Below, piece by piece: positions 1-8,932 of a stretch of DNA of 64,000 bases (within the stretch, counting starts at the first letter, position 1; every line of letters starts with the position of its first letter). The stretch is taken from positions 372,001 through 436,000 of the forward strand of contig NZ_CP029693.1 in NCBI RefSeq assembly GCF_003228315.1. Direction: 5' to 3'. A program made the position numbers and the translations under genes. Source of the DNA: Pseudomonas putida (GTDB lineage: Bacteria; Pseudomonadota; Gammaproteobacteria; Pseudomonadales; Pseudomonadaceae). The notes beneath the pieces are model-generated. The model searched no databases, was not told the DNA's origin, and was given only the letters and a program-made list of their open reading frames with translations.

Positions 1-1
1 C

Positions 2-412
2 GCAGCCGAGCGTCTTGAGGGCGATCTGTCCAGCGGCTATTACATCCAGCCGACCTTGCTCAAGGGCACCAACAAGATGCGGGTGTTCCAGGAAGAAATC
101 TTCGGTCCGGTGGTGGGTGTCACCACCTTCAGGGACGAAGCCGAAGCCCTGGCGATTGCCAACGACACCGAGTTCGGCCTCGGAGCCGGCCTGTGGACCC
201 GCGACATCAACCGCGCCTACCGCATGGGCCGGGCGATCAAGGCCGGGCGGGTGTGGACCAACTGCTATCACCTGTACCCGGCACATGCTGCGTTCGGCGG
301 CTACAAGAAGTCCGGTGTCGGTCGGGAGAACCACAAGATGATGCTTGATCACTATCAGCAGACCAAGAACCTGCTGGTGAGCTACGACATCAATCCGTTG
401 GGGTTCTTCTGA
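2..412 (+). CDS. exaC: NAD+-dependent aldehyde dehydrogenase, 3' end only (ExaC-like)
   Basis: The reading frame is open from the window edge, so only about the last 136 codons are present. The family oxidises acetaldehyde to acetate with NAD+ in the cytoplasm. The fragment holds the ALDH signature QEEIFGPVV, the late [13 protein letters not shown] segment and the C-terminal [11 protein letters not shown] motif. It ends in NPLGFF, as ExaC/acetaldehyde dehydrogenases do. The catalytic cysteine lies upstream of the window and cannot be checked. In P. aeruginosa exaC sits directly before the pqq genes, and the same order is seen here, which supports a role in ethanol oxidation with a PQQ dehydrogenase. 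The exact substrate is inferred from context. Confidence 0.9.
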   Translation, partial: AAERLEGDLSSGYYIQPTLLKGTNKMRVFQEEIFGPVVGVTTFRDEAEALAIANDTEFGLGAGLWTRDINRAYRMGRAIKAGRVWTNCYHLYPAHAAFGGYKKSGVGRENHKMMLDHYQQTKNLLVSYDINPLGFF

Positions 413-438
413 TCTCCTGAAAACACCCCATCTCCACT

Positions 439-526
439 GTAGGAGCGAGCCTGCTCGCGATGAGGCCTGTACATTCAACATTGATGTTGGATGTCAGACC
501 GCGATCGCGAGCAGGCTCGCTCCTAC
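439..526. repeat. REP doublet 1 (family A, 42-nt loop)
   Basis: Two 23-bp REP units (GTAGGAGCGAGC... and its reverse complement) face each other across a 42-nt loop. The loop contains ATTCAACATTGATGTTG, shared with doublet 21. It lies between exaC and pqqA. Confidence 0.95.
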
Positions 527-660
527 AGTGGTTTTGTGTGTTCGCCATACCCCCTACCAACGCACCCCCAAACCTCCTTCGAAAGTAGCATTCGGGTGCC
601 CGGCGCCGCGTGCATTAATGGTGCTACCGGAATCACCCGGCACAAGAAGAGGAATGACCC

Positions 661-732
661 ATGTGGACTAAACCCGCGTTTACCGATCTGCGCATTGGCT
701 TCGAAGTGACGATGTATTTCGCCAACCGTTGA
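661..732 (+). CDS. pqqA: PqqA, precursor peptide of pyrroloquinoline quinone
   Basis: A 23-residue peptide beginning MWTKPAFTDLR. It contains the conserved Glu-x3-Tyr pair (EVTMY), whose Glu and Tyr are cross-linked by PqqE and become PQQ. A purine-rich ribosome site (AAGAGGA) lies 7 nt before the ATG. It is the first gene of the pqq cluster, with pqqB starting 54 bp downstream. The length matches PqqA peptides of pseudomonads. It is too short for ordinary ORF calling but unmistakable by sequence and position. Confidence 0.97.
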   Translation: MWTKPAFTDLRIGFEVTMYFANR

Positions 733-738
733 TTGTTC

Positions 739-765
739 ACCCGGCCAGCGCTGCGTTGGCCGGGT
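739..765 (+). promoter_or_regulatory. Hairpin between pqqA and pqqB
   Basis: A perfect 9-bp stem, ACCCGGCCA (739-747) with TGGCCGGGT (757-765), encloses a 9-nt loop. No T-run follows, so it is not a full terminator. It is placed to act as a partial terminator or a 3' stabiliser. Either would make pqqA mRNA more abundant than the downstream genes, a pattern reported for pqq operons in other bacteria. Its function here is inferred. Confidence 0.6.
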
Positions 766-786
766 CTGCCTTCTGGAGCATTGCTC

Positions 787-1701
787 ATGCACATCCGGGT
801 TCTGGGCTCCGCCGCCGGCGGTGGTTTTCCGCAGTGGAACTGCAACTGTCGGCAATGCGCCGGCGTGCGCGATGGCAGCCTGCGTGCACAACGGCGTACG
901 CAGTCGTCGATTGCCCTGAGCGACGACGGTGTGGACTGGGTGCTGTGCAACGCTTCGCCGGACATCCGTGCGCAACTCGAGAGTTTCGCCCCGCTGCAAC
1001 CGGCACGCCGCCTGCGTGGCAGTGCCATCGCCGGCGTGGTGTTGATGGACAGCCAGATCGATCATTGCACTGGCCTGCTGAGCCTGCGCGAAGGCTGCCC
1101 GCATAGCGTCTGGTGCACCGAACGGGTTCATCAGGACCTCAGCAGCGGCTTCCCGTTGTTCACCATGCTCAAGCACTGGAACGGCGGGTTGCAGTGGCAA
1201 CCCGTGCGCCTGGATCGCAAGCCGTTCGCCATCGCGGCCTGCGGCCATCTGCAGTTTCGCGCGATTCCACTGGTCAGCAACGCGCCGCCGTATTCACCCA
1301 ATCGCGGCAATCCGCAGCCCGGTGACACCATCGGCCTGTTCATCGAGGACCAGCGCAGCGGCGCCTCGCTGTTCTATGCGCCGGGGTTGGGACAGGTGGA
1401 TGACGATGTGCTGGGCTGGATGCAGCGCGCCGATTGCCTGTTGCTCGACGGCACCCTGTGGCGCGACGACGAGATGCGTATCTGCGAAGTCGGACAGAGC
1501 CTGGGCAGTGAAATGGGTCACCTGGCGCAAAGCGGGCCGGGTGGCATGCTTGAGGTGCTGGAAGATTTCCCCCGCCAGCGCAAGGTGCTGATCCACATCA
1601 ACAACACCAATCCCATCCTCGACGAAGACTCGGCCGAACGGGCGCTGCTGGCGCGGCGGGGGATCGAGGTGGCGTATGACGGCATGGATATTGTGCTGTA
1701 G
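787..1701 (+). CDS. pqqB: PqqB, PQQ biosynthesis protein of the metallo-beta-lactamase fold
   Basis: A 304-residue protein. The start at 787 gives the family N-terminus, [18 protein letters not shown]; an in-frame upstream extension to 733 lacks family similarity and overlaps the hairpin. PqqB has been proposed to hydroxylate the tyrosine-derived part of the precursor. Cys19, Cys21 and Cys24 (CNCRQC) form the zinc-binding knuckle. [17 protein letters not shown] replaces the usual HxHxDH motif of the fold, as in other PqqB proteins. The gene is read from the pqqA side; a REP doublet separates it from pqqC. Confidence 0.96.
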   Translation: MHIRVLGSAAGGGFPQWNCNCRQCAGVRDGSLRAQRRTQSSIALSDDGVDWVLCNASPDIRAQLESFAPLQPARRLRGSAIAGVVLMDSQIDHCTGLLSLREGCPHSVWCTERVHQDLSSGFPLFTMLKHWNGGLQWQPVRLDRKPFAIAACGHLQFRAIPLVSNAPPYSPNRGNPQPGDTIGLFIEDQRSGASLFYAPGLGQVDDDVLGWMQRADCLLLDGTLWRDDEMRICEVGQSLGSEMGHLAQSGPGGMLEVLEDFPRQRKVLIHINNTNPILDEDSAERALLARRGIEVAYDGMDIVL

Positions 1702-1712
1702 CGGATGGCCCC

Positions 1713-1786
1713 ATCGCGAGCAGGCTCGCTCCCACAAGGTTTTGTGTGCTGACCAGTTCCATTGTAGGAGCGAGCCTGCTCGCGAT
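1713..1786. repeat. REP doublet 2 (family A, 28-nt loop), inside the pqq operon
   Basis: A REP pair in the ATCGCG-first orientation sits between the pqqB stop and the pqqC ribosome site. The left unit ends CTCCCAC rather than CTCCTAC. It is transcribed as a strong hairpin within the pqq mRNA. Confidence 0.95.
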
Positions 1787-1826
1787 AGGGCCATACCAGA
1801 CACCGAAGATTTCCCGGAGAAAGACA

Positions 1827-2579
1827 ATGACCCAGGCTCCAATGAACCCCACCGAATTCGAAGCCGCCCTGCGCGCCAAGGGCGCCTACTACCACATCCA
1901 TCACCCGTACCACGTGGCGATGTACCAGGGCCGCGCCACCCGCGAACAGATCCAGGGCTGGGTCGCCAATCGCTTCTATTACCAAGTAAACATCCCGCTC
2001 AAGGACGCCGCGATCCTCGCCAACTGCCCCGACCGTGAGATCCGTCGCGAGTGGATTCAGCGCCTGCTGGACCACGACGGCGCCCCCGGCAGCGAAGGCG
2101 GCATCGAAGCCTGGCTGCGCCTGGGCGAAGCGGTGGGGTTGGATCGCGAGCAAATCCTTTCTCAGGAACTGGTGTTGCCCGGCGTGCGCTTCGCCGTGGA
2201 CGCCTACGTCAACTTCGCCCGCCGCGCCAGTTGGCAGGAAGCCGCCAGCAGTTCGCTGACCGAGTTGTTCGCGCCGCAGATCCATCAGTCGCGCCTGGAC
2301 AGCTGGCCACAGCACTACCCGTGGATCGACCCGGCTGGCTACGAATATTTCCGCACGCGCCTGGGCCAGGCCCGGCGCGATGTCGAGCATGGTTTACGCA
2401 TCACCCTGGCCCATTACGTCACCCATGAGGCTCAACAACGCATGCTTGAGATCCTGCAATTCAAGCTCGACGTGCTGTGGAGCATGCTCGATGCGATGAG
2501 CATGGCCTATGAGATGGAGCGCCCGCCTTATCACACCGTCACCCGCGACAACGTCTGGCATCGGGGGATTGCCCTGTGA
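1827..2579 (+). CDS. pqqC: PqqC, pyrroloquinoline-quinone synthase
   Basis: A 250-residue all-helical oxidase of the PqqC/TenA-like fold. It performs the last step of PQQ formation, a ring closure and eight-electron oxidation that uses O2 and no metal. Family motifs visible include [17 protein letters not shown] near the N-terminus and [20 protein letters not shown]. The start at 1827 follows GGAGAAAG at good spacing; the longer open frame upstream runs into the REP doublet and was discarded. The gene ends with a 4-bp overlap (GTGA) with the pqqD start, implying translational coupling. Confidence 0.97.
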   Translation: MTQAPMNPTEFEAALRAKGAYYHIHHPYHVAMYQGRATREQIQGWVANRFYYQVNIPLKDAAILANCPDREIRREWIQRLLDHDGAPGSEGGIEAWLRLGEAVGLDREQILSQELVLPGVRFAVDAYVNFARRASWQEAASSSLTELFAPQIHQSRLDSWPQHYPWIDPAGYEYFRTRLGQARRDVEHGLRITLAHYVTHEAQQRMLEILQFKLDVLWSMLDAMSMAYEMERPPYHTVTRDNVWHRGIAL

Positions 2580-2848
2580 GCCTGATCAAGCGCGAACAGT
2601 CACCGTCGTTGCGCCGGGGTTTTCGCCTGCAATGGGAACCGCGCCAGGCCTGCCATGTGCTGCTGTACCCCGAAGGCATGATCAAGCTCAACGGCAGCGC
2701 CGGGCAGATTCTGACTCTGCTCAATGGTGAGCGCAGCGTCGCCGCGATCATCGATCGGCTGACGGCGGATTTTCCGGGTGTACCGGGAATCGACGAGGAT
2801 GTGCTGGCGTTTCTGGAGGTGGCCCATGCGCAGTTCTGGATCGAATGA
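2576..2848 (+). CDS. pqqD: PqqD, peptide chaperone for PqqE
   Basis: A 90-residue protein that binds PqqA and presents it to the radical SAM enzyme PqqE. It starts with GTG inside the pqqC stop (GTGA overlap). The sequence has the usual PqqD outline: an [12 protein letters not shown] strand, [17 protein letters not shown], then a helix-turn-helix-like end containing [12 protein letters not shown]. Its last 23 bp overlap pqqE, so pqqC, pqqD and pqqE are tightly coupled in translation. Length and order agree with the family. Confidence 0.96.
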   Translation: MSLIKREQSPSLRRGFRLQWEPRQACHVLLYPEGMIKLNGSAGQILTLLNGERSVAAIIDRLTADFPGVPGIDEDVLAFLEVAHAQFWIE

Positions 2849-3968
2849 TGCACTGCCGGGGCCGCCGTTGTGGTTGCTGGCGGAGCTGACTTACCGCTGC
2901 CCACTGCAATGTCCGTATTGCTCCAACCCGCTGGACTTCGCCCGGCACGGCGAGGAGTTGAGCACCGAAGAATGGATTCGCGTCTTTCACGAAGCGCGGG
3001 AGATGGGCGCCGCGCAACTGGGGTTTTCCGGCGGCGAGCCGCTGGTGCGCCAGGACCTGGCGCTGCTGATCAAGGCCGCGCGGGACATGGGTTACTACAC
3101 CAACCTGATCACCTCGGGCATCGGCCTGACCGAACAGAAAGTGCACGATTTCAAGGTGGCCGGGCTCGACCATATCCAGATCAGTTTCCAGGCTGCCGAT
3201 GAGGCGGTGAACAACATGCTGGCGGGTTCGCGCAAGGCGTTCGCGCAGAAACTGGCCATGGCCCGGGCGGTGAAAGCCCAGGGCTATCCGATGGTGCTGA
3301 ACTTCGTGACCCACCGGCACAACATCGACCGGATCGACCGGATCATTGACCTGTGCCTGGAGCTGGAAGCGGATTTCGTCGAGTTGGCCACCTGCCAATT
3401 CTATGGCTGGGCCGAACTCAACCGTGTTGGCCTGCTGCCGACCCGCGAGCAATTGCAGCGCGCCGAGCGCATCACCAACGAATATCGCCAGCGCCTCGAG
3501 GCCCGGGGCCATCCGTGCAAACTGATCTTCGTCACCCCGGACTACTACGAGGAACGTCCCAAGACTTGCATGAACGGCTGGGCCAACCTGTTTCTCGACA
3601 TCACCCCCGACGGCACCGCGTTGCCTTGCCACAGCGCCCGGCAGCTGCCGGTGCAGTTTCCCAATGTGCGTGAGCACAGTATCGAGCACATCTGGAACGA
3701 TTCGTTTGGCTTCAACCGTTTTCGTGGCGATGCGTGGATGAAGGAGCCGTGTCGCTCCTGTGATGAGAAGCACAAGGACCTGGGTGGCTGCCGCTGCCAG
3801 GCGTTCATGCTGACGGGCGATGCCGAGAATGCCGACCCGGTGTGCAGCAAGTCGCCGCACCATGGCGTGATTCTCAAGGCCCGGGAGGAAGCCGAGGCGC
3901 CGGGGCAGGGCATGGAGCACCTGACGTTGCGCAATGCGAAGGCTTCACAGTTGATCTATCGCGGATAG
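2826..3968 (+). CDS. pqqE: PqqE, radical SAM PqqA cross-linking enzyme
   Basis: A 380-residue radical SAM/SPASM enzyme that forms the carbon-carbon bond between the Glu and Tyr of PqqA. The SAM-cluster cysteines are Cys25, Cys29 and Cys32 (CPLQCPYC), followed by the [13 protein letters not shown]-binding stretch. C-terminal SPASM cysteines for auxiliary iron-sulfur clusters appear in [32 protein letters not shown] and a final Cys before SKSPHHG. The start at 2826 was chosen because [12 protein letters not shown] leads straight into the family sequence, while codons further upstream lie within pqqD. No pqqF or pqqH follows. Confidence 0.97.
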   Translation: MRSSGSNDALPGPPLWLLAELTYRCPLQCPYCSNPLDFARHGEELSTEEWIRVFHEAREMGAAQLGFSGGEPLVRQDLALLIKAARDMGYYTNLITSGIGLTEQKVHDFKVAGLDHIQISFQAADEAVNNMLAGSRKAFAQKLAMARAVKAQGYPMVLNFVTHRHNIDRIDRIIDLCLELEADFVELATCQFYGWAELNRVGLLPTREQLQRAERITNEYRQRLEARGHPCKLIFVTPDYYEERPKTCMNGWANLFLDITPDGTALPCHSARQLPVQFPNVREHSIEHIWNDSFGFNRFRGDAWMKEPCRSCDEKHKDLGGCRCQAFMLTGDAENADPVCSKSPHHGVILKAREEAEAPGQGMEHLTLRNAKASQLIYRG

Positions 3969-3989
3969 ACCAAACACCGCGAATCCCGT

Positions 3990-4070
3990 GTAGGAGCGAG
4001 CCTGCTCGCGATGGTGTGTCAGTCGACACGTGTTTTGCTGATACACCATCGCGAGCAGGCTCGCTCCTAC
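3990..4070. repeat. REP doublet 3 (family A, 35-nt loop)
   Basis: A REP pair whose loop is itself partly palindromic (GGTGTGTC...GATACACC). It lies between pqqE and ercA, where P. aeruginosa has pqqH. Confidence 0.95.
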
Positions 4071-4184
4071 AGGGGGGCTGCGGCGAATTCGCAATCCCGG
4101 CAGATGACCTTGGTCTGATTGCATTCGCAGCCGGATGCTTTAGTGTGGACGTTACCTTTCAAAACAATAAAAAACAGGCTTCCA

Positions 4185-5348
4185 ATGAGCCAGAGTCTCA
4201 GTCAGCTGCGTAAGTTCGTCTCGCCTGAAATCATCTTCGGTGCCGGTTGCCGGCACAACGTTGGTAACTACGCCAAGACCTTTGGCGCGCGCAAGGTGCT
4301 GGTGGTCAGTGATCCGGGGGTGATTGCCGCCGGGTGGGTCGCCGACGTCGAGGCCAGCCTGCAAGCCTTGGGCATCGAATACTGCCTGTACAGCGCCGTG
4401 TCGCCCAATCCACGTATCGAAGAGGTCATGCTCGGTGCCGAGATGTACCGGGAAAACCACTGCGATGTGATTGTCGCGGTCGGCGGCGGCAGCCCCATGG
4501 ATTGCGGCAAGGGCATCGGCATTGTCGTCGCCCACGGGCGCAACATCCTCGAATTCGAAGGGGTGGACACCATTCGCGTGCCCAGTCCGCCGTTGATCCT
4601 GATCCCGACCACCGCCGGCACCTCCGCCGATGTCTCGCAGTTCGTGATCATTTCCAACCAGCAGGAACGCATGAAGTTCTCCATCGTCAGCAAGGCGGTG
4701 GTGCCGGACGTGTCGCTGATCGACCCGGAAACCACCCTGAGCATGGACCCGTTCCTCTCGGCCTGTACCGGCATCGATGCGTTGGTGCACGCCATTGAAG
4801 CCTTCGTCTCCACCGGTCACGGGCCGCTGACCGATCCCCATGCACTGGAAGCGATGCGCCTGATCAATGGCAACCTGGTGCAGATGATCGCCAACCCCAC
4901 GGACATCGCCCTGCGGGAAAAAATCATGCTCGGCAGCATGCAGGCCGGGCTGGCGTTTTCCAACGCGATCCTCGGCGCGGTGCATGCCATGTCCCACAGC
5001 CTGGGCGGCTTTCTCGACCTGCCCCACGGCCTGTGCAACGCGGTGCTGGTGGAACACGTGGTGGCCTTCAACTACAGCTCGGCGCCGGAGCGTTTCAAGG
5101 TCATTGCCGAGACCTTCGGCATCGATTGCCGGGGGCTGAACCAGCGGCAGATCTGCGGGCGTCTGGTGGAGCACCTGATCGCGTTGAAACACGCCATCGG
5201 CTTCCACGAAACCCTGGGCTTGCATGGGGTCAGCACCTCGGACATTCCGTTCCTGTCGCAACATGCCATGGATGACCCGTGCATCCTGACCAACCCGCGC
5301 GAGTCCAGTCAGCGTGATGTCGAGGTCGTTTATGGCGAAGCCCTCTGA
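4185..5348 (+). CDS. ercA: Iron-containing alcohol dehydrogenase, ErcA-like
   Basis: A 387-residue group III (iron-dependent) NAD alcohol dehydrogenase. In P. aeruginosa ErcA belongs to the regulatory hierarchy of ethanol oxidation rather than the main oxidising step. Seen here are the nucleotide-binding GGGSPMDCGKGIG, the TTAGTSADVSQF stretch, GIDALVHAIEAFVST, and the metal-ligand region HAMSHSLGGFLDLPHG. The start at 4185 (MSQSLSQL) follows an A-rich leader; 22 extra in-frame codons upstream have no family match. The 3' end overlaps the chosen ercS start by 17 bp, so the two are probably co-translated. Separated from pqqE by a REP doublet, so it may have its own promoter. Confidence 0.93.
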   Translation: MSQSLSQLRKFVSPEIIFGAGCRHNVGNYAKTFGARKVLVVSDPGVIAAGWVADVEASLQALGIEYCLYSAVSPNPRIEEVMLGAEMYRENHCDVIVAVGGGSPMDCGKGIGIVVAHGRNILEFEGVDTIRVPSPPLILIPTTAGTSADVSQFVIISNQQERMKFSIVSKAVVPDVSLIDPETTLSMDPFLSACTGIDALVHAIEAFVSTGHGPLTDPHALEAMRLINGNLVQMIANPTDIALREKIMLGSMQAGLAFSNAILGAVHAMSHSLGGFLDLPHGLCNAVLVEHVVAFNYSSAPERFKVIAETFGIDCRGLNQRQICGRLVEHLIALKHAIGFHETLGLHGVSTSDIPFLSQHAMDDPCILTNPRESSQRDVEVVYGEAL

Positions 5349-7071
5349 CGAGCAGCAACGCGCGGCACTGACCGGGCTGCTGGGGCTGGGCAGCCACTCG
5401 GCGCGCAAGAGTCATTACCCGGAACTGGCGGCGCGCCTGGATGAGCTGGAGGCGGAGCGCAACCGCTACAAATGGTTGTTCGAAAACGCGGTGCACGGGA
5501 TTTTCCAGGCCAGCCTGCAAGAGGGCATGCGCGCAGCCAACCCGGCGCTGGCGCGCATGCTCGGCTATCAGGACCCGCAGGACGTGCTGTTTTCCCTGAA
5601 TGACCTGGCCAGCAAGCTGTTCTGCGGTGGCCCGCAGGAGCTGCAAGCCATCGGTGAAATCCTCCAGCAGCAACGCAGCCTGCACGGTTACGAAACCCGC
5701 CTGCGGCGCAAGGACGGCAGCCCTATCGATGTGTTGATGAACCTGTTGCTCAAGCCCGGCCAGGAAGGGCTGGTGGAAGGTTTTGTCGCCGATATCACCG
5801 AGCGCGTGCAGGCTCAGCAACGCCTGCAACAACTCAATGACGAACTGGAGCAGCGAGTGATCGCGCGCACCAACGAATTGCTGGAAGCCAACCGCAACCT
5901 GCAGCAGCAGATCACCCAGCGTAAACAGATCGCCCAGGCCCTGCGCGATGCCCGTGATGCCGCCGAGGCCGCCAACCGCAGCAAGGACAAATACCTGGCG
6001 GCGGCCAGTCATGACCTGCTGCAACCGCTGAATGCGGCCAGGCTGCTGATCTCGACCCTGCGCGAACGCCGGCTGCCGGACGTCGAGCAAGTGCTGGTCG
6101 AGCGTACGCACCAGGCCCTGGAAGGCGCGGAAGACTTGCTGACCGATCTGCTGGACATTTCCCGGCTCGATCAGTCGGCGGTCAAGCCGGACATCGCCTC
6201 CTACCGCCTGGATGAACTGCTCGGGCCGCTGGTCTCGGAGTTCCAGTCGGTTGCCCAGGCGGCAGGCTTGAACCTGCGGGTGCACATGGGCGATCACGCC
6301 ATCAGCACCGACTTGCGCCTGATGACCCGCATCCTGCGCAACTTCCTCAGCAACGCCTGCCGCTACACCGACGCAGGCAGCATCCTGCTCGGCGCCCGGC
6401 GCCGGGGTGAGTCTCTGCGACTGGAAGTGTGGGACACCGGGCGCGGTATCCCGGCGGATCGGCTCGACTCGATCTTCCTCGAGTTCAACCAGCTGGATGT
6501 CGGCCGCGCCGCGGACCGCAAAGGCGTGGGCCTGGGGCTGGCGATTGTCGAACGCATCGCCAGGATCCTCGGCTATCCCGTTGGCGTGCAGTCACGGCCC
6601 GGACGCGGATCGATGTTCAGCATCGAGGTGCCGCTGGCCCATGACATCCCCTTGCCGATCGGCCAGGCCGCCCCTCAGCCGAGCACCGGAGACCCGTTGC
6701 CGGGCCGGCGTTTGCTGGTGCTGGACAATGAAGTGAGCATCCTGCAGAGCATGGGCGCGTTGCTCGGGCAGTGGGGCTGCGAGGTGGTCACGGCCACCGA
6801 TGAAGGTTCGGCGCTGGCGGCCTTGGCGGGAAATCCGCCGGAGCTGATTCTGGCCGACTATCACCTTGATCACGGCGTGGTGGGTTGTGATGTGGTGCGT
6901 CACCTGCGCGAGCATTTCCACCAGCGTATTCCCGCGGTGATCATCACGGCGGACCGTACCGATCAGTGCCGGCGTTCGTTGCAGCGGCTCGATGCGCCAC
7001 TGCTGAACAAGCCGGTGAAGCCCGGCAAGTTGCGTGCAGTGCTGAGTCAGCTGTTGGGCGCACCGGCCTGA
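5332..7071 (+). CDS. ercS: Soluble PAS hybrid sensor histidine kinase, ErcS-like
   Basis: A 579-residue hybrid kinase. Order of domains: PAS at about residues 45-150; a long coiled coil rich in Gln and Glu at about 155-215; a dimerisation/phosphoacceptor domain with His227 in AAASHDLLQPL; an ATPase domain with LRNFLSNACRYT, VWDTGRGIPAD and GVGLGLAIV; and a receiver with acceptor Asp509 in LILADYHLDHG. There are no membrane segments, so it senses a cytoplasmic signal. In P. aeruginosa the cognate kinase feeds the ErbR/ExaE-type ethanol regulators; those are not in this window. The start at 5332 is preferred over 5317 because of the GAGG-like site before it. The 3' end overlaps the convergent epimerase gene by 25 bp. 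Confidence 0.9.
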   Translation: MAKPSDEQQRAALTGLLGLGSHSARKSHYPELAARLDELEAERNRYKWLFENAVHGIFQASLQEGMRAANPALARMLGYQDPQDVLFSLNDLASKLFCGGPQELQAIGEILQQQRSLHGYETRLRRKDGSPIDVLMNLLLKPGQEGLVEGFVADITERVQAQQRLQQLNDELEQRVIARTNELLEANRNLQQQITQRKQIAQALRDARDAAEAANRSKDKYLAAASHDLLQPLNAARLLISTLRERRLPDVEQVLVERTHQALEGAEDLLTDLLDISRLDQSAVKPDIASYRLDELLGPLVSEFQSVAQAAGLNLRVHMGDHAISTDLRLMTRILRNFLSNACRYTDAGSILLGARRRGESLRLEVWDTGRGIPADRLDSIFLEFNQLDVGRAADRKGVGLGLAIVERIARILGYPVGVQSRPGRGSMFSIEVPLAHDIPLPIGQAAPQPSTGDPLPGRRLLVLDNEVSILQSMGALLGQWGCEVVTATDEGSALAALAGNPPELILADYHLDHGVVGCDVVRHLREHFHQRIPAVIITADRTDQCRRSLQRLDAPLLNKPVKPGKLRAVLSQLLGAPA

Positions 7072-7931
7072 AACACCCGGTATTGCAAGGCGAAGCCCAG
7101 TTCAACGGATTGACCTTGCTCCAGTAGACGCAAGCCCGGCCGACCGGGCAAGTGATGGGCGTTGACCGGGTGGCTGACCGGTTCGAGGCAGAAAAAATCC
7201 AGGCCGGGCGGGCAGTAGAGCAGGTAGTAGTCACTGCCGCTGGCCTGGCATTGCAGTTCATGGCCCAGGTCCGGTTGCTGGATCAGGCAGTGGCCGTTCC
7301 ATTGGCAGAAGCCGTTGTCGACCAGTGAATCGGGCAGCGCGGCCGATTGCTGGAAATTCCATTGCGCTGGCAGGCTGTCGAGCGCTGTCGGCAGTTTCGA
7401 TTCATCACACAACCAGACCTGCTCGGCCTGCGCCTTGAGCCGAGTACTCGCCGTGCGTGGAAAGTAGGGATGCAAACCCAATCCGTGCCACGCAGCGCGC
7501 TCGGCCAGGTGGGTCACCTGCAGTTCGATGCTCAGGCGGCCGGCGCTCAGGTGGAAACGCTGACGGGCGCGGTAGGCGAAGGGTGTGGTGCTGTGCAGTT
7601 GCAGGATCACTTCTTTCGAGGATTGGCTGAGCACTTGCCAGGGTTGCTGCCAGGCGCTGCCGTGAATCGGTAGCGGGTCGGTGAGGCTGTTGGGTGTCAG
7701 TGCCAGCCAGCCATCGGGGCAATCGAAGCCGCCTTCGGCAATGCGGTTCGACCAGGGTGCCAGGGGGAAGCAGGCGAGCATGCCGGGCAGGCCGGTGTTC
7801 AAGGCATGCGAATCGGTATGGCGTAACAAGGGCTGGCCGCTGTCACGAACGGTCCAGTTGACGATGCTGCCGCCGAGTTCGGGCGCGAGGGTGAGGTGGG
7901 TGAGGTCGTCTTCGAGCTCGAGCAGGGTCAT
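7047..7931 (-). CDS. Aldose 1-epimerase (mutarotase) family protein
   Basis: A 294-residue protein of the galactose mutarotase fold, which interconverts alpha and beta anomers of sugars. Recognisable family segments are the N-terminal LAPELGGSIVNWTVRD, MLACFPLAPWSNRI, PIHGSAWQQPW with its His, GLHPYFPR with the second His, and LEPVSHPVNAHH near the end. The normal order of the two catalytic histidines and the late acidic residue is kept. The substrate is not evident. It is convergent with ercS and overlaps it by 25 bp, so read-through antisense is possible. It has no sugar genes as neighbours, so it is probably a stand-alone housekeeping gene. Confidence 0.88.
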   Translation of the reverse strand: MTLLELEDDLTHLTLAPELGGSIVNWTVRDSGQPLLRHTDSHALNTGLPGMLACFPLAPWSNRIAEGGFDCPDGWLALTPNSLTDPLPIHGSAWQQPWQVLSQSSKEVILQLHSTTPFAYRARQRFHLSAGRLSIELQVTHLAERAAWHGLGLHPYFPRTASTRLKAQAEQVWLCDESKLPTALDSLPAQWNFQQSAALPDSLVDNGFCQWNGHCLIQQPDLGHELQCQASGSDYYLLYCPPGLDFFCLEPVSHPVNAHHLPGRPGLRLLEQGQSVELGFALQYRVFQAGAPNS

Positions 7932-7962
7932 GGGATTTCGTCTTGTGGTGAGGGGGGAAAAG

Positions 7963-8028
7963 ATCGCAGCCTGCGGCAGCTCCTACAGGGGTACGCATTC
8001 CAATGTAGGAGCTGCCGCAGGCTGCGAT
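7963..8028. repeat. REP doublet 4 (family C, 18-nt loop)
   Basis: A different REP family with core GCTGCCGCAGGCTGCGAT, in inverted pair. Its loop (AGGGGTACGCATTCCAAT) is almost identical to the loop of family A doublet 6. Confidence 0.95.
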
Positions 8029-8071
8029 CTTTTAATGCAATGCACACCAAAATCAAGGGCGAGCAGGCTGA

Positions 8072-8929
8072 TCAACCGGGCATCATCGGCGGCAGGGTGC
8101 CCAGCAACGAAACCGCCGCCACCGCGCCCATCCCCAGCAACCACTCCAGCAGCACACTGCGGCGCAATGCCGGCACATGCTGCTGACAATCGTTGATCCG
8201 CAGACGATTGAACAGCGCCAGCCCGAGCATCGCGCCCACCAGCGAGACCTTGATCAACAGGATCAGGGCAAAGCCGGTCAGCAGGGGCGTCGGCCAGAAG
8301 GCACCGGTGAGGGCCCGCACATTGATCAGGCCGGTGACCAGCAGACCGGCCACCAGGCCATAACCGACACCACTGAATCGCCGCAACAGCCTCTCAATGG
8401 AATGCCCGTCCGGTCGGCGCAGGATCATGAACAGCAGCATCAAGCCGCCGAGCCACGCGCTGACGCAGGTCAGGTGCAACAGTTGATTGAAGATCAGCAA
8501 TCGGCCCGCGACGCCATCGAACATGGCGCCATGACCGACCGGGGCCAGGGTTGCCAGCAGCAGGCTGCCGAGGATCAGTTGCAGGGCTCGGCTGGCTCGC
8601 AACGGTGACAGCAGTAACACAAGCAGCAGGGCGTTGATCAAGAGGTGCCAGCGCCACACCTGGCCAAAAAAGGTGCGGCCCAGCACCAGATTCAACGTTG
8701 ACGGTTCGAGTGCCGCGCTCCAGGCACCGGCCATGCTGGCGGTGACCAGCAGCAGCCAGCCGACACCGCTGGCCAGTGCCATTGCCACCAGCCAGCGGCC
8801 GATGCGCGCCAACGATTGATCCAGCGTAATATCGCGTCCCAACAGCAGCGGTTTGAAGACCCACGCCCCGAACAGCATCAGCACCATGGTGAAATGCAGG
8901 AAGCGGCACAGCACCATCGCGTCGGTCAT
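8072..8929 (-). CDS. copD: CopD copper homeostasis membrane protein
   Basis: A 285-residue inner-membrane protein with about eight hydrophobic helices. It matches the CopD/YcnJ domain that works with periplasmic CopC in copper uptake or handling. The first helix, FLHFTMVLMLFGAWVF, carries the conserved early His, and later helices keep FNQLLHLTCVSAWLGGL with a His/Trp pattern typical of the family. The start codon lies 3 nt after the copC stop, so the two form one operon. Neither the plasmid-type copAB nor a copRS pair adjoins it, which fits chromosomal copCD of pseudomonads. The direction of transport is not established by sequence. Confidence 0.9.
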   Translation of the reverse strand: MTDAMVLCRFLHFTMVLMLFGAWVFKPLLLGRDITLDQSLARIGRWLVAMALASGVGWLLLVTASMAGAWSAALEPSTLNLVLGRTFFGQVWRWHLLINALLLVLLLSPLRASRALQLILGSLLLATLAPVGHGAMFDGVAGRLLIFNQLLHLTCVSAWLGGLMLLFMILRRPDGHSIERLLRRFSGVGYGLVAGLLVTGLINVRALTGAFWPTPLLTGFALILLIKVSLVGAMLGLALFNRLRINDCQQHVPALRRSVLLEWLLGMGAVAAVSLLGTLPPMMPG

Positions 8930-8932
8930 GTA

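Noticed and set aside
491..709. 72-codon ORF overlapping pqqA
   Set aside because: It begins inside a REP element and is in a different frame from pqqA, which is certain.
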